NCBI RefSeq assembly: GCF_009908165.1
Contig: NZ_JAAAUC010000002.1
Coordinates: 1 to 64,000, forward strand
Direction: 5' to 3'
Length of the DNA: 64,000 nucleotides
Source of the DNA: Frigidibacter albus
GTDB taxonomy: Bacteria; Pseudomonadota; Alphaproteobacteria; Rhodobacterales; Rhodobacteraceae
Shown: in pieces, positions 35,929-44,278 of the stretch
Layout: each line of letters starts with the position of its first letter
Position numbering within the stretch: position 1 is the first letter of the stretch
Notes under the pieces: model-generated
The model's input: only the letters and a program-made list of their open reading frames with translations
The model's database searches: none
Told to the model about the DNA's origin: nothing
Program-made: the position numbers and the translations under genes

Positions 35929-36516
35929 ATGGCACGCAAGACCGGCTCCCATTCCGACATCACCGGCCCCCGGGTCCGCGCCGCGGCGCTGCAGCTGTTC
36001 GCGCGCGACGGCTTTGCCGCCGTCTCGATGCGGCAGATCGCGGCCGAGGTGGGGGTGCAGGCCGGCGCGCTCTATCTCTACACCCCCGACAAGCAGGCGC
36101 TGCTGTTCGACCTGCTCAAGGCGCATATGGATGACGTGCTGAGCCATTGGGCGGCGGAGCCCAAGGGCACAGGGCCGCAAGCGGCGCTGGAGGCCTTCGT
36201 GCGCTTCCACATCCGCTTCAGCCTGACCCGGGCCGAGGCGGTGTTCCTGTCCTATATGGAACTGCGCAACCTGACACCCGAGCATTTCGCCCAGATCGAG
36301 GCCCTGCGCCGCGCCTATGAGGATCAGCTGGAGGCGATCCTGGAGGACGGGCAGGCGGCGGGCATCTTTGCCGTGCCCGATACCAAGCTGGCGACGATGG
36401 CGATCATCGCCATGCTGACCGGGGTGAACACCTGGTACCGCGAGGGCGGGAGGCTCTCGCGGGACCGGGTGGAGCAGATCTATCAGGACATGGTGCGCCG
36501 CGCGGTGCAGGCGTGA
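35929..36516 (+). CDS. TetR-family transcriptional regulator
   Basis: A 195-residue regulator. The N-terminal HTH reads AALQLFARDGFAAVSMRQIA and VGVQAGALYLYTPDKQALL (about 18-58). The C-terminal helical ligand domain ends in VNTWYREGGRLSRDRVEQIY, a pattern shared with KstR2-like regulators that sense acyl-CoA esters; the ligand here is unknown. ATG 35929 gives the usual length. The nearest possible target is the convergent pirin gene, but nothing shows an operator. Confidence 0.85.
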   Translation: MARKTGSHSDITGPRVRAAALQLFARDGFAAVSMRQIAAEVGVQAGALYLYTPDKQALLFDLLKAHMDDVLSHWAAEPKGTGPQAALEAFVRFHIRFSLTRAEAVFLSYMELRNLTPEHFAQIEALRRAYEDQLEAILEDGQAAGIFAVPDTKLATMAIIAMLTGVNTWYREGGRLSRDRVEQIYQDMVRRAVQA

Positions 36517-36546
36517 CAAGGGGCGGCGTGGGCCGCCCCGCCTCGT

Positions 36547-37473
36547 TCAATGCGCCGGCCGGATGAAGCTGCCGTTGCGCAGGTCGGCCATCGCCTGGCG
36601 GATCTCGTCTGCCGTGTTCATCACGATCGGGCCGTGCCAGGCCACCGGCTCCTCGATCGGCGCGCCGGAGATCAGCAGGAAGCGCAGCCCGCGCTCCCCG
36701 GCCTGCACCGTCACCTCGTCCCCCGCGCCAAAGCGGATCAGGGTGCGGTCGCCCGACAGGTCGCGGATATTCACCTCGGCGCCCTGCACCTCTTTCTCCA
36801 GCAGCACGCCTTGCGGCCGGCTGGCATCGGCCAAGCGGCCGGTGCCGTCGAACACATAGGCAAAGGCGCGGCGGCGGGTATCCACCTTGAAGGTCTTGCG
36901 CAGCCCGGCGGGCACGGTGATGTCGAGATATTGCGGATCGGCGGCGATGCCTTCGACCGGGCCGCGGCGGCCCCAGAACTCGCCGATGATCACCCGAACG
37001 ATGGTGCCGTCATCGTCGATGATCTCGGGGATGTCGGCGCCCTTCACGTCCTGATAGCGCGGCTGGGTCATCTTCAGGTGCCCGGGCAGGTTCGCCCAAA
37101 GCTGGAAGCCGTGCATCTGGCCCGAGGCGTTCCCCTTCGGCATCTCCTGATGCATGATCCCCGATCCCGCGGTCATCCATTGCACATCGCCCGCGCCCAG
37201 CAACCCGCGATTGCCGAGGCTGTCGCCATGCTCGACGGTGCCGGACAGCACATAGGTGATGGTCTCGATACCGCGGTGCGGGTGCCAGGGGAAACCGTTC
37301 TGGAAATCCTCGGGGCGTTCATTGCGGAAATCGTCGAACAGCAGGAACGGGTCCAGCTCGGACGGATCGTGAAAGCCGAAGGCGCGGTGCAGCTTGACGC
37401 CGGCGCCCTCCATCGTCGGCTGGGCAAGGCGGGCTTCGGTGACGGGACGGATCGAGGCGGGGCGGATCGACAT
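36547..37473 (-). CDS. Pirin-family protein
   Basis: A 308-residue bicupin. The N-terminal cupin has the metal-site motif FPWHPHRGIETITYVLSG (about residues 66-83), HGDSLGNRG (about 87-95) and GSGIMHQE (about 108-115), the complete set for iron-binding pirins, several of which oxidise quercetin or interact with regulators. The C-terminal cupin is the regulatory half. ATG 37473 is followed by a normal start; the frame upstream is spurious. Role in this organism unknown. Confidence 0.92.
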   Translation of the reverse strand: MSIRPASIRPVTEARLAQPTMEGAGVKLHRAFGFHDPSELDPFLLFDDFRNERPEDFQNGFPWHPHRGIETITYVLSGTVEHGDSLGNRGLLGAGDVQWMTAGSGIMHQEMPKGNASGQMHGFQLWANLPGHLKMTQPRYQDVKGADIPEIIDDDGTIVRVIIGEFWGRRGPVEGIAADPQYLDITVPAGLRKTFKVDTRRRAFAYVFDGTGRLADASRPQGVLLEKEVQGAEVNIRDLSGDRTLIRFGAGDEVTVQAGERGLRFLLISGAPIEEPVAWHGPIVMNTADEIRQAMADLRNGSFIRPAH

Positions 37474-37612
37474 GGGCGGGCTCCTTTCCGGCGCTGCGGG
37501 GTAGCAGGCTTGGATACTGGCCCTGAATATGGGATCGGGCGCCTCCCTGCCTAGCCGCCGCCCCCGCGCAGGGTCTGTGCAGGGCTGCGCGGGGCCGCTG
37601 CCGGGGCCGGCG

Positions 37613-38194
37613 TCACTTCGTGCTGCTGTAATCCACCTTGGAGGCAAACCGCGGCCGGGTCGGGATGAAGTTGGTGTACCACATGTCCGCAAGACCGACA
37701 TTCAACACCGGCTCGTACATCATCCCGGTTTCCACCAGCACCACCGTCTCGCCGATCACCATGTTGGGCAGCCGGTCCTTCTCGGCCTTGATGGTGGTGT
37801 CGGTATGCGCCTTGTGGTCGGTCGAGGTGGAATAGGACCAGTGGCGTTTGTAGACCTTGGCGCTGGTGTCGTAATAGACCGAGCTGACGCGGATCCAGGT
37901 CGGATGGTTGGTGCGGGTCAGATAGTCGAACATGTCATGCAGATCGTCTATGTAGTTCGGCCCGATCGCATCCGCCTCGCGCGAGATCATGTCGGAAATC
38001 GTATAGGCCGCGCGCAGGTTGACGGTCTGTTCGCGGAACGCGTCGAAGAACATGTAGGACATGGTATAGCCCCAGATCCACAGCGGCAGCACCAGCATCG
38101 CCTCGACGGTGATCGAGCCGCGGTTGTCGCGGGAAAAGCGGCTGGCGGCGATGCGAAGGCGGCGCAGCAGCGGGGGAAGGCGTCTGGTCATCAT
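37613..38194 (-). CDS. TadE-like pseudopilin/secretion-associated membrane protein
   Basis: A 193-residue protein with the TadE/TadG-type N-terminus: basic segment, NRGSITVEAMLVLPLW (about 24-39) with the hydrophobic helix and conserved Glu, then a periplasmic domain rich in Tyr. It is the last of three co-oriented Tad-like genes, 6 bp after the second one. The family members act as minor pilins or assembly proteins in Flp/Tad pili. Specific role not determinable. Confidence 0.75.
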   Translation of the reverse strand: MMTRRLPPLLRRLRIAASRFSRDNRGSITVEAMLVLPLWIWGYTMSYMFFDAFREQTVNLRAAYTISDMISREADAIGPNYIDDLHDMFDYLTRTNHPTWIRVSSVYYDTSAKVYKRHWSYSTSTDHKAHTDTTIKAEKDRLPNMVIGETVVLVETGMMYEPVLNVGLADMWYTNFIPTRPRFASKVDYSSTK

Positions 38195-38200
38195 CCCCTC

Positions 38201-38746
38201 CTAGCTTGGCTCGACGACGAAGGCGCTGGTCGAGATCAGCGCATAGGCGCCGGTGGCGTCCTTGGCCAGATCGAGGCCAAGCCCGGCACCGGGGAAGATC
38301 GGATCGAACACCGCGCAAGCCCGGATCAGCATCATCTGGTTGTCCTTGCCTTGGGTGAAGGTGGTGGCCGATTGCACCGTGGCGGCACGGTCCACGCAGG
38401 GCGCGGCCGTGCTTGGCAGCGTGGCACCCTTGTTCACATGGCGCATCTCGACCAGCACCGCGTTGGTGCAGTCGGGGATCACCGTCGCTTCGCTGCAGAT
38501 CCGGGTCTTGATCTGGGTATGGGTCACCGCCGGAAACTCCTGCAGGCGCAAGTCGCGCACCGCAAGATCCACCGCGCGGTCCAGCATCACCTGCCGCAGC
38601 ATCAGGATCCCGGATTCCGTCGCCGAGCACAGCAGGAAGGCGAAGACCGGGAACACGATCACGAACTCGATGGTCGAGGTGCCCGAGGTGTCTTGCCGAA
38701 AGTGGGCAAGCCGCCCCCGCAGGCCCCGGAGCGCGGCGCGGATCAT
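38201..38746 (-). CDS. tadE: TadE-family pilus assembly protein
   Basis: A 181-residue protein with a short cytoplasmic start and the TadE signature TSGTSTIEFVIVFPVFAFLL (about 20-39), where the Glu marks prepilin-type processing, followed by a periplasmic domain with two Cys pairs. Its ATG overlaps the tadG stop (ATGA at 38743-38746). It probably works with the neighbouring Tad-like proteins; the tad ATPase and secretin genes are not in this window. Confidence 0.82.
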   Translation of the reverse strand: MIRAALRGLRGRLAHFRQDTSGTSTIEFVIVFPVFAFLLCSATESGILMLRQVMLDRAVDLAVRDLRLQEFPAVTHTQIKTRICSEATVIPDCTNAVLVEMRHVNKGATLPSTAAPCVDRAATVQSATTFTQGKDNQMMLIRACAVFDPIFPGAGLGLDLAKDATGAYALISTSAFVVEPS

Positions 38747-40467
38747 TGCGTCAGCCTCAGCATGTTGATCGAGTTGGCGATGCCGGCGAAGGCGTCGGCG
38801 ATGGTCGTGCCCTGCGCGTCGTAATAGTAGGAGCTGGCCGACACGCAGTCCTTCAGCGCCTTCTGGCCGCGATCCGACGCATCGTAGGCAATGGCGAAGA
38901 CCAGCACGTCCTTGTTCTTTGCCGCCGTGCAGATGCTGTCCAGGCGATCATCCTTGGTGTCGTTGTTGGCGTGATCCACGGCGGCGTTGTAGAAGACGCT
39001 GGATCCGACGCCCATCGCCTTGGCATACATCTGCGAGGAGAAGGTGTTGACGGTGAACGCCTCCCAGACCTGAGGCCAGGTGATCGCAGCCTCACCGTTG
39101 ATGTCGCTGGCGCGGAACCACGAGGTGGTTTCATAGACTGCAACGTCCTTGCAGTTCCGCCCGCGCCAGTCGCACTGGCGCACGGTGCCGGTCTGGATGC
39201 TCTGGGTCCGGTCGTAGGAATAGAAGTCATAGGCACTGCTGTCGCGGTCAGGGCGATAATAGTAATACTTGTTGTTGCTGTCCTTGTAGACCGGCGAGAT
39301 GCCGGCACGGTACGGGGCCATCAGGCGATAGGTGTTGGTGTTCTCGCCATCGGTCATCAGGACCAGGATCTTCAGCGTGTCTGGATAGGTATAGGAGAAG
39401 GGCCGCCCGGTGATCGAGGCATCGGCGGCTTTGGCCGTGATCATCGCATCCAGCGCGGGTTTCGCCGCCGGGTCGAGCAGGGCCATCCCCCATTTCGCGC
39501 CGATGTCGATCGCGGTGTCGCCCTCGGCGGTCAATGCGCCGATCGCGGACTTGATCGAGGCTTCCGCGGTCGAGAAGGGCAGAACCGATGCGATCGCGGT
39601 CGTGTCGTAGCCCGTGCATTCCCGGAAGGTCGAGCTGTTGGAGCGTACATAGGCATAGGCGGTGCGGGGCAGCGCCTGCGTCGGCGTGATCGCCAGCGAG
39701 TTGAAATCGGACCCGGTGAAATCGACACAGGCGGCGCGCGAATGCTCGCTCGACAGGTTGAAATAGCCCGAGAACGAGCTGCCGAGGTTCACCTGTTCGG
39801 CATAGGGCACCAGCGAGATCGAGAGCTTTCCCTCCTTGGTGCCGGCGCCCGAGACGTTCTTGAACATCGTGGTGACGAATTCCTGCGCGGCGGGCCGCAG
39901 CAGCTCCAGCTTGGTGCCGACGCCGCGGCCCCGCGAGTCGTAAACCTCGTCGTTCATCGAGCCCGACACGTCGAGCACCATCGAGATCTCGACATTGCCG
40001 ATTTTTTCCTCGGCCGTGGCGGCGGCAGGGGCCTTGAGCTGCTTGACCCCGACCATGTTCATGAACCAGGTGTTGGTGGACACGTTCAGCGTGCCGACGA
40101 CCTTCTTCCATTCATTGTAGGTGCCCTTGGTCGCAGTTGCGACCGGGTCGAAATGCTCGACGCCCGCCTTCTTGAAATAGTCGTCCACCACCACCTGCGC
40201 ATCGGCGGTCTGGCTGATGTCCGCGGCGGCCAGGACGGCACGGTCCAGCGTGTACTGGGCCCGGGTGCGCTCTGTCTCGAAGCGCATCATGTCGAGCGAG
40301 ACGCCGACCAGCAGCAGGATCGCGGTAAACAGCAGCAGACCGAACACCAGGATCGATCCGTCCTCGTCACGGCGGAAGCGCCGGGTTCGGGTGTTGGCAG
40401 CGGCAACCGCCCGCATTGCGGGGCGGGCTGTGGCCGAACGAAATCGTGGTCCTGCGAAACTGGTCAT
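38743..40467 (-). CDS. tadG: TadG-like protein with von Willebrand factor A domain
   Basis: A 574-residue protein: N-terminal Tad helix (DEDGSILVFGLLLFTAILLL, about residues 35-54), a short Tad_N segment with conserved DRAVLAAA, then a large VWA domain starting ISMVLDVSGSMNDE (about 160, with the metal-ion DxSxS site) and containing LVLMTDGENT. It anchors in the inner membrane and is thought to participate in Flp pilus assembly. ATG 40467 is chosen for its GAGGGA ribosome site rather than the ATG at 40536. Confidence 0.82.
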   Translation of the reverse strand: MTSFAGPRFRSATARPAMRAVAAANTRTRRFRRDEDGSILVFGLLLFTAILLLVGVSLDMMRFETERTRAQYTLDRAVLAAADISQTADAQVVVDDYFKKAGVEHFDPVATATKGTYNEWKKVVGTLNVSTNTWFMNMVGVKQLKAPAAATAEEKIGNVEISMVLDVSGSMNDEVYDSRGRGVGTKLELLRPAAQEFVTTMFKNVSGAGTKEGKLSISLVPYAEQVNLGSSFSGYFNLSSEHSRAACVDFTGSDFNSLAITPTQALPRTAYAYVRSNSSTFRECTGYDTTAIASVLPFSTAEASIKSAIGALTAEGDTAIDIGAKWGMALLDPAAKPALDAMITAKAADASITGRPFSYTYPDTLKILVLMTDGENTNTYRLMAPYRAGISPVYKDSNNKYYYYRPDRDSSAYDFYSYDRTQSIQTGTVRQCDWRGRNCKDVAVYETTSWFRASDINGEAAITWPQVWEAFTVNTFSSQMYAKAMGVGSSVFYNAAVDHANNDTKDDRLDSICTAAKNKDVLVFAIAYDASDRGQKALKDCVSASSYYYDAQGTTIADAFAGIANSINMLRLTQ

Positions 40468-40832
40468 GTCACGTCCCTCATCCAGCCCCCATCGCGGCTT
40501 CTCCGCGTTCCAAGAGGGGCTGGCCCGATTGTTCATCTATGCCATGTCCTGGGGCAAAATTGCGGCGTCCGCGCGGAGGAAAGTGGGGGATCGTAAGGCA
40601 TTGCGGGACGGAGTTTGGCCGGATGCCGGATTGTCGCCGTCCGGGCTACGATGGGACGGGTGTGCCCGCCGGAGACCGGGCGAATGCGGCACTGGCGGGG
40701 CGGGCATGCTTCCTTCGGGCCGGGCGGACCCTCGCCATGCCGGGTGATTCGCGTAGTGCTTCTGCCGGCAAACCCGCCTAGGCTGCTGCGGCAGGCTGTC
40801 ACGTCTGGCCGCGTATAAGGGAGAATTCTGCA
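40468..40832. promoter_or_regulatory. Divergent intergenic region tadG / glutamate dehydrogenase
   Basis: These 365 bp carry no credible gene and must contain the two promoters. No convincing sigma-70 hexamers or operator palindromes are visible to me. A Shine-Dalgarno GGGAGAA precedes the dehydrogenase ATG. Confidence 0.4.
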
Positions 40833-42263
40833 ATGTTCGTTACCGGAGAACCGACTTTCCGCGAATCCGTCGATCTGATGTTCAACCGCGCGGTGGCGGT
40901 CATGGACCTGTCCCCGGGGCTGGAAGAGAAGATCCGGGTCTGCAACTCGACCTATACGGTGCGCTTCGGGGTGCGGCTGCGTGGCGACATCCACACCTTC
41001 ACCGGCTATCGCTCGGTCCATTCCGAACACCAAGAGCCGGTCAAGGGCGGCATCCGCTATGCGATGAGCGTCAACCAGGACGAGGTCGAGGCGCTGGCGG
41101 CGCTGATGACCTACAAATGCGCGCTGGTCGAGGCGCCGTTCGGTGGATCGAAGGGCGGGCTTTGCATCGATCCGCGCGAATGGGAAGAGCATGAGCTGGA
41201 GCGCATCACCCGCCGCTTCGCCTATGAGCTGATCAAGCGAGACCTGATCAACCCCAGCCAGAACGTCCCCGCCCCCGACATGGGCACCTCCGAGCGCGAG
41301 ATGGCCTGGATCGTCGACCAGTATCAGCGCATGAACACCACCGACATCAACGCCATGGCCTGCGTCACCGGCAAGCCGCTGCATCAGGGCGGCATCGCCG
41401 GCCGGGTCGAGGCGACGGGGCGCGGCCTGCAATATGGTCTGCGCGAGTTCTTCCGCCATCCCGAAGATGTGGCCAAGGCCGGCCTCTTCGGCGGGATCGA
41501 GGGCAAGCGTGTTATCGTGCAGGGCCTGGGGAACGTGGGCTATCACACCGCCAAGTTCCTGTCGGAAGAAGACGGCGCCATCATCACCGGCATCATCGAG
41601 CGGGATGGCGCGATCTTCTCGGCCACCGGGCTGGAGGTCGAGGCGGTGCGCGACTGGATCCGCCTCAACGGCGGCGTCAAGGATTTCCCCGGCGCGACCT
41701 TCACCGCCGATGGCGCATCAATGCTGGAAACCGACTGCGACATCCTGATCCCTGCGGCAATGGAGGCGGTCATCAACCTGTCCAACGCCGCGCGCATCAA
41801 GGCGCCGCTGATCGTCGAGGCCGCGAACGGCCCGGTGACGGCGGGCGCCGACGCGGTGCTGCGCGACAAGGGCACGGTGCTGATCCCCGACATGTATGCC
41901 AACGCCGGTGGCGTCACGGTGTCCTATTTCGAATGGGTCAAGAACCTCAGCCACATCCATTTCGGCCGCATGGAACGCCGCCAGGAAGAGGCGCGCCACA
42001 AGCTGCTGGTGGATGAGCTGGAGCGGCTGTCCTCGGACAAGGGGCTTGGCTGGACGCTGTCGCCGGGCTTCAAGGACAAGTACCTGCGCGGCGCGGATGA
42101 GCTGGAGCTGGTGCGCTCGGGCCTCGATGACACGATGCGCATCGCCTATCAGTCGATGCGCGAGGTCTGGCACACCCGCCCCGAAGTGACCGACCTGCGC
42201 ATGGCCGCCTATGTGGTCGCCATCGACCGCGTGGCGAAGTCGTATCGGTCGAAGGGGCTGTAA
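40833..42263 (+). CDS. Glu/Leu/Phe/Val dehydrogenase family glutamate dehydrogenase
   Basis: A 476-residue hexamer-type glutamate dehydrogenase interconverting glutamate and 2-oxoglutarate plus ammonium. The substrate domain contains EPVKGGIRYAMSVNQDEVEA (about 69-88) and KCALVEAPFGGSKGGL (catalytic lysines, about 98-113), then PAPDMGTSEREMAWI. The nucleotide domain has VIVQGLGNVGYHTA (about 228-241). The size and motifs fit the NAD-type family; the coenzyme is not certain. It stands alone between tadG and purA. Confidence 0.93.
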   Translation: MFVTGEPTFRESVDLMFNRAVAVMDLSPGLEEKIRVCNSTYTVRFGVRLRGDIHTFTGYRSVHSEHQEPVKGGIRYAMSVNQDEVEALAALMTYKCALVEAPFGGSKGGLCIDPREWEEHELERITRRFAYELIKRDLINPSQNVPAPDMGTSEREMAWIVDQYQRMNTTDINAMACVTGKPLHQGGIAGRVEATGRGLQYGLREFFRHPEDVAKAGLFGGIEGKRVIVQGLGNVGYHTAKFLSEEDGAIITGIIERDGAIFSATGLEVEAVRDWIRLNGGVKDFPGATFTADGASMLETDCDILIPAAMEAVINLSNAARIKAPLIVEAANGPVTAGADAVLRDKGTVLIPDMYANAGGVTVSYFEWVKNLSHIHFGRMERRQEEARHKLLVDELERLSSDKGLGWTLSPGFKDKYLRGADELELVRSGLDDTMRIAYQSMREVWHTRPEVTDLRMAAYVVAIDRVAKSYRSKGL

Positions 42264-42618
42264 CTCTCGGCGCCTCGGCCAGCCAAGGTCTCTGACCAGA
42301 ATTTCGGCCGTCGACGAAATTCCGCTGTGCCCGCCCCCCCACGAAACGTAATGGGGGGCAGACACATGCGTGCCCACCGGGGCGGTCGCATCAGAATTTG
42401 GAACCGGCAGACCAAGCGTCACCCCCTTGCCCTCCGGCTTGCGCCTCCGGGCAACCGACGCGGGGGACCTGCCACTGGCAAGTCCCCTGATCGCGCCGGA
42501 AACAGGCAGTGCCCCACAACAATCGCCTTAACGACGCGCCCCTTCGAAAAAGGCGGTTTCGCCCGGCGGCGCGCGCGGCTATACCGGCCCGGGTTTGACG
42601 CCTGAGGAGCAATGCGCA
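42264..42618. other. Intergenic region with hairpins between glutamate dehydrogenase and purA
   Basis: There is no gene in these 355 bp. An inverted repeat AATTTCG/CGAAATT (about 42300-42321) follows the dehydrogenase and could end its transcript. A second stem pairs CCCCCCA with TGGGGGG around 42335-42358. No riboswitch motif for purines was recognised. purA has GAGGAG upstream of its ATG. Confidence 0.5.
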
Positions 42619-43911
42619 ATGGCAAACGTCGTCGTGGTCGGGGCCCAGTGGGGTGACGAAGGCAAAGGCAAGATCGTCGATTGGCTGTCGGAACGGGCCG
42701 ACGTGATCGCGCGCTTCCAGGGCGGGCACAATGCCGGCCATACGCTGGTGATCGGCGAGACGGTGTTCAAGCTGTCGCTGCTGCCCTCGGGCATCGTGCG
42801 CCCCGGCAAGCTGGCGGTGATCGGCAACGGCGTGGTGCTGGACCCCTGGGCGCTGTTCGCCGAGATCGACAAGCTGGCGGCGCAGGGCGTGGCGATCAGC
42901 CCCGAGAACCTGATGATCGCGGAAAACGCTCCGCTGATCCTGCCGCTGCACCAGGATCTCGACAAGCTGCGCGAGGATGCCGCCGGCAAGGCCAAGATCG
43001 GCACCACCGGCCGCGGCATCGGCCCGGCCTATGAGGACAAGGTCGGCCGCCGGGTGATCCGCGTCGCCGATCTGGCCGATCCCGACACGCTGACCGCCCG
43101 CATCGACCGGCTGCTGGCGCACCATGACCCGCTGCGCGCCGGCCTTGGCGCCACCCCCATCGACCGCGCCGCGCTGGAGGCCAAGCTGGCCGAGATCGCG
43201 CCGAAGCTGCTGCAATATGCACAGCCGGTGTGGAAGGTGCTGGGTGAGATGCGCCGCGCCGGCAAGCGCATCCTGTTCGAGGGCGCGCAGGGCAGCCTGC
43301 TGGATATCGACTTCGGCACCTATCCCTACGTCACATCGTCCACCACCATGTCGGGCATGGCGGCCACCGGCACCGGGCTTGGCCCCTCGGCCATCGGCTT
43401 CGTGCTGGGGATCGTCAAGGCCTACACCACCCGCGTCGGCGAGGGCCCGTTCCCGACCGAACTGACCGATGCCGATGGCCAGCGGCTGGGAGAGCGCGGC
43501 CATGAATTCGGCACCGTCACCGGGCGCAAGCGCCGCTGCGGCTGGTTCGATGCGGTGCTGGTGCGCCAGACCTGCGCCATCTCCGGCGTCAACGGCATCG
43601 CGCTGACCAAGCTCGACGTGCTCGACGGGTTCGACACACTGAAGATCTGCGTGGGATATGAGATCGACGGCGTGAAATACGACTACCTGCCCACCGCCGC
43701 GGCGCTGCAGGCCCGCGTCGTGCCGATCTACGAGGAAATGGACGGCTGGCACGAAAGCACCCAAGGCGCGCGGTCCTGGGCCGAACTGCCGGCGGCGGCG
43801 ATCAAGTATGTGCGGCGGATCGAGGAGCTGATCCATTGCCCCGTCGCCATGCTGTCCACCAGCCCCGAGCGTGACGATACCATCCTCGTCACCGATCCCT
43901 TCGAGGATTGA
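42619..43911 (+). CDS. purA: Adenylosuccinate synthetase
   Basis: A 430-residue GTP-dependent enzyme joining IMP and aspartate in AMP synthesis. Signature [16 protein letters not shown] (about residues 8-23) holds the P-loop, followed by [13 protein letters not shown] (about 34-46), [18 protein letters not shown] (about 128-145) and [20 protein letters not shown] (about 219-238). The start is fixed by the family N-terminus, with GAGGAG 9 nt upstream. A small DUF2842 gene follows after 4 bp. Confidence 0.97.
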   Translation: MANVVVVGAQWGDEGKGKIVDWLSERADVIARFQGGHNAGHTLVIGETVFKLSLLPSGIVRPGKLAVIGNGVVLDPWALFAEIDKLAAQGVAISPENLMIAENAPLILPLHQDLDKLREDAAGKAKIGTTGRGIGPAYEDKVGRRVIRVADLADPDTLTARIDRLLAHHDPLRAGLGATPIDRAALEAKLAEIAPKLLQYAQPVWKVLGEMRRAGKRILFEGAQGSLLDIDFGTYPYVTSSTTMSGMAATGTGLGPSAIGFVLGIVKAYTTRVGEGPFPTELTDADGQRLGERGHEFGTVTGRKRRCGWFDAVLVRQTCAISGVNGIALTKLDVLDGFDTLKICVGYEIDGVKYDYLPTAAALQARVVPIYEEMDGWHESTQGARSWAELPAAAIKYVRRIEELIHCPVAMLSTSPERDDTILVTDPFED

Positions 43912-43915
43912 GCCA

Positions 43916-44215
43916 ATGGCGCTGTCCTACCGCGCCCGCCGGCGGCTGTCGCTGCTGATCCTGCTGGTCGGGATGCCGCTTTACATCATCGCCGCCGTCA
44001 CGCTGGTGAACTGGTTCGATGCGCGCTTCGGCCGCCTGCCGATCGCGGCGGAATTCGTGGTCTATGTGCTGCTGGGGATCATCTGGATCCTGCCCTTCCG
44101 CGCGGTGTTCCGCGGTGTGGGGCAGCCAGATCCGGAGGCGGCTGCCATTCCGCCCGCACGGCGCCCGTCGCAGGACTCGGCATCGGACGGCTCCGGCGAC
44201 GCCTCGGACGACTGA
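43916..44215 (+). CDS. DUF2842 small membrane protein
   Basis: A 99-residue protein with two hydrophobic helices (about 12-32 and 45-65), a basic start MALSYRARRRLSLL, and a disordered acidic C-terminus (GSGDASDD). This matches DUF2842 proteins of alphaproteobacteria, which have no known function and often follow purA. It is 4 bp behind purA and is followed by a strong terminator. Confidence 0.82.
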   Translation: MALSYRARRRLSLLILLVGMPLYIIAAVTLVNWFDARFGRLPIAAEFVVYVLLGIIWILPFRAVFRGVGQPDPEAAAIPPARRPSQDSASDGSGDASDD

Positions 44216-44225
44216 CCAGACAGCA

Positions 44226-44265
44226 AAACGCCGAAGCAGCCCCGGGGCGCTTCGGCGTTTTTCGT
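44226..44265. terminator. Terminator after the purA-DUF2842 unit
   Basis: AAACGCCGAAGC (44226-44237) pairs with GCTTCGGCGTTT (44249-44260) in a perfect 12-bp stem, followed by a T-rich TTTTTCG. The A-run on the left makes it usable from the opposite strand for the gene ending at 44279. Confidence 0.9.
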
Positions 44266-44278
44266 TATCGGAGTGACT

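Noticed and set aside
42264-42618. Possible purine or SAM riboswitch before purA
   Set aside because: Hairpins are present, but none of the conserved core bases of known purine, SAM or PreQ1 motifs could be matched.
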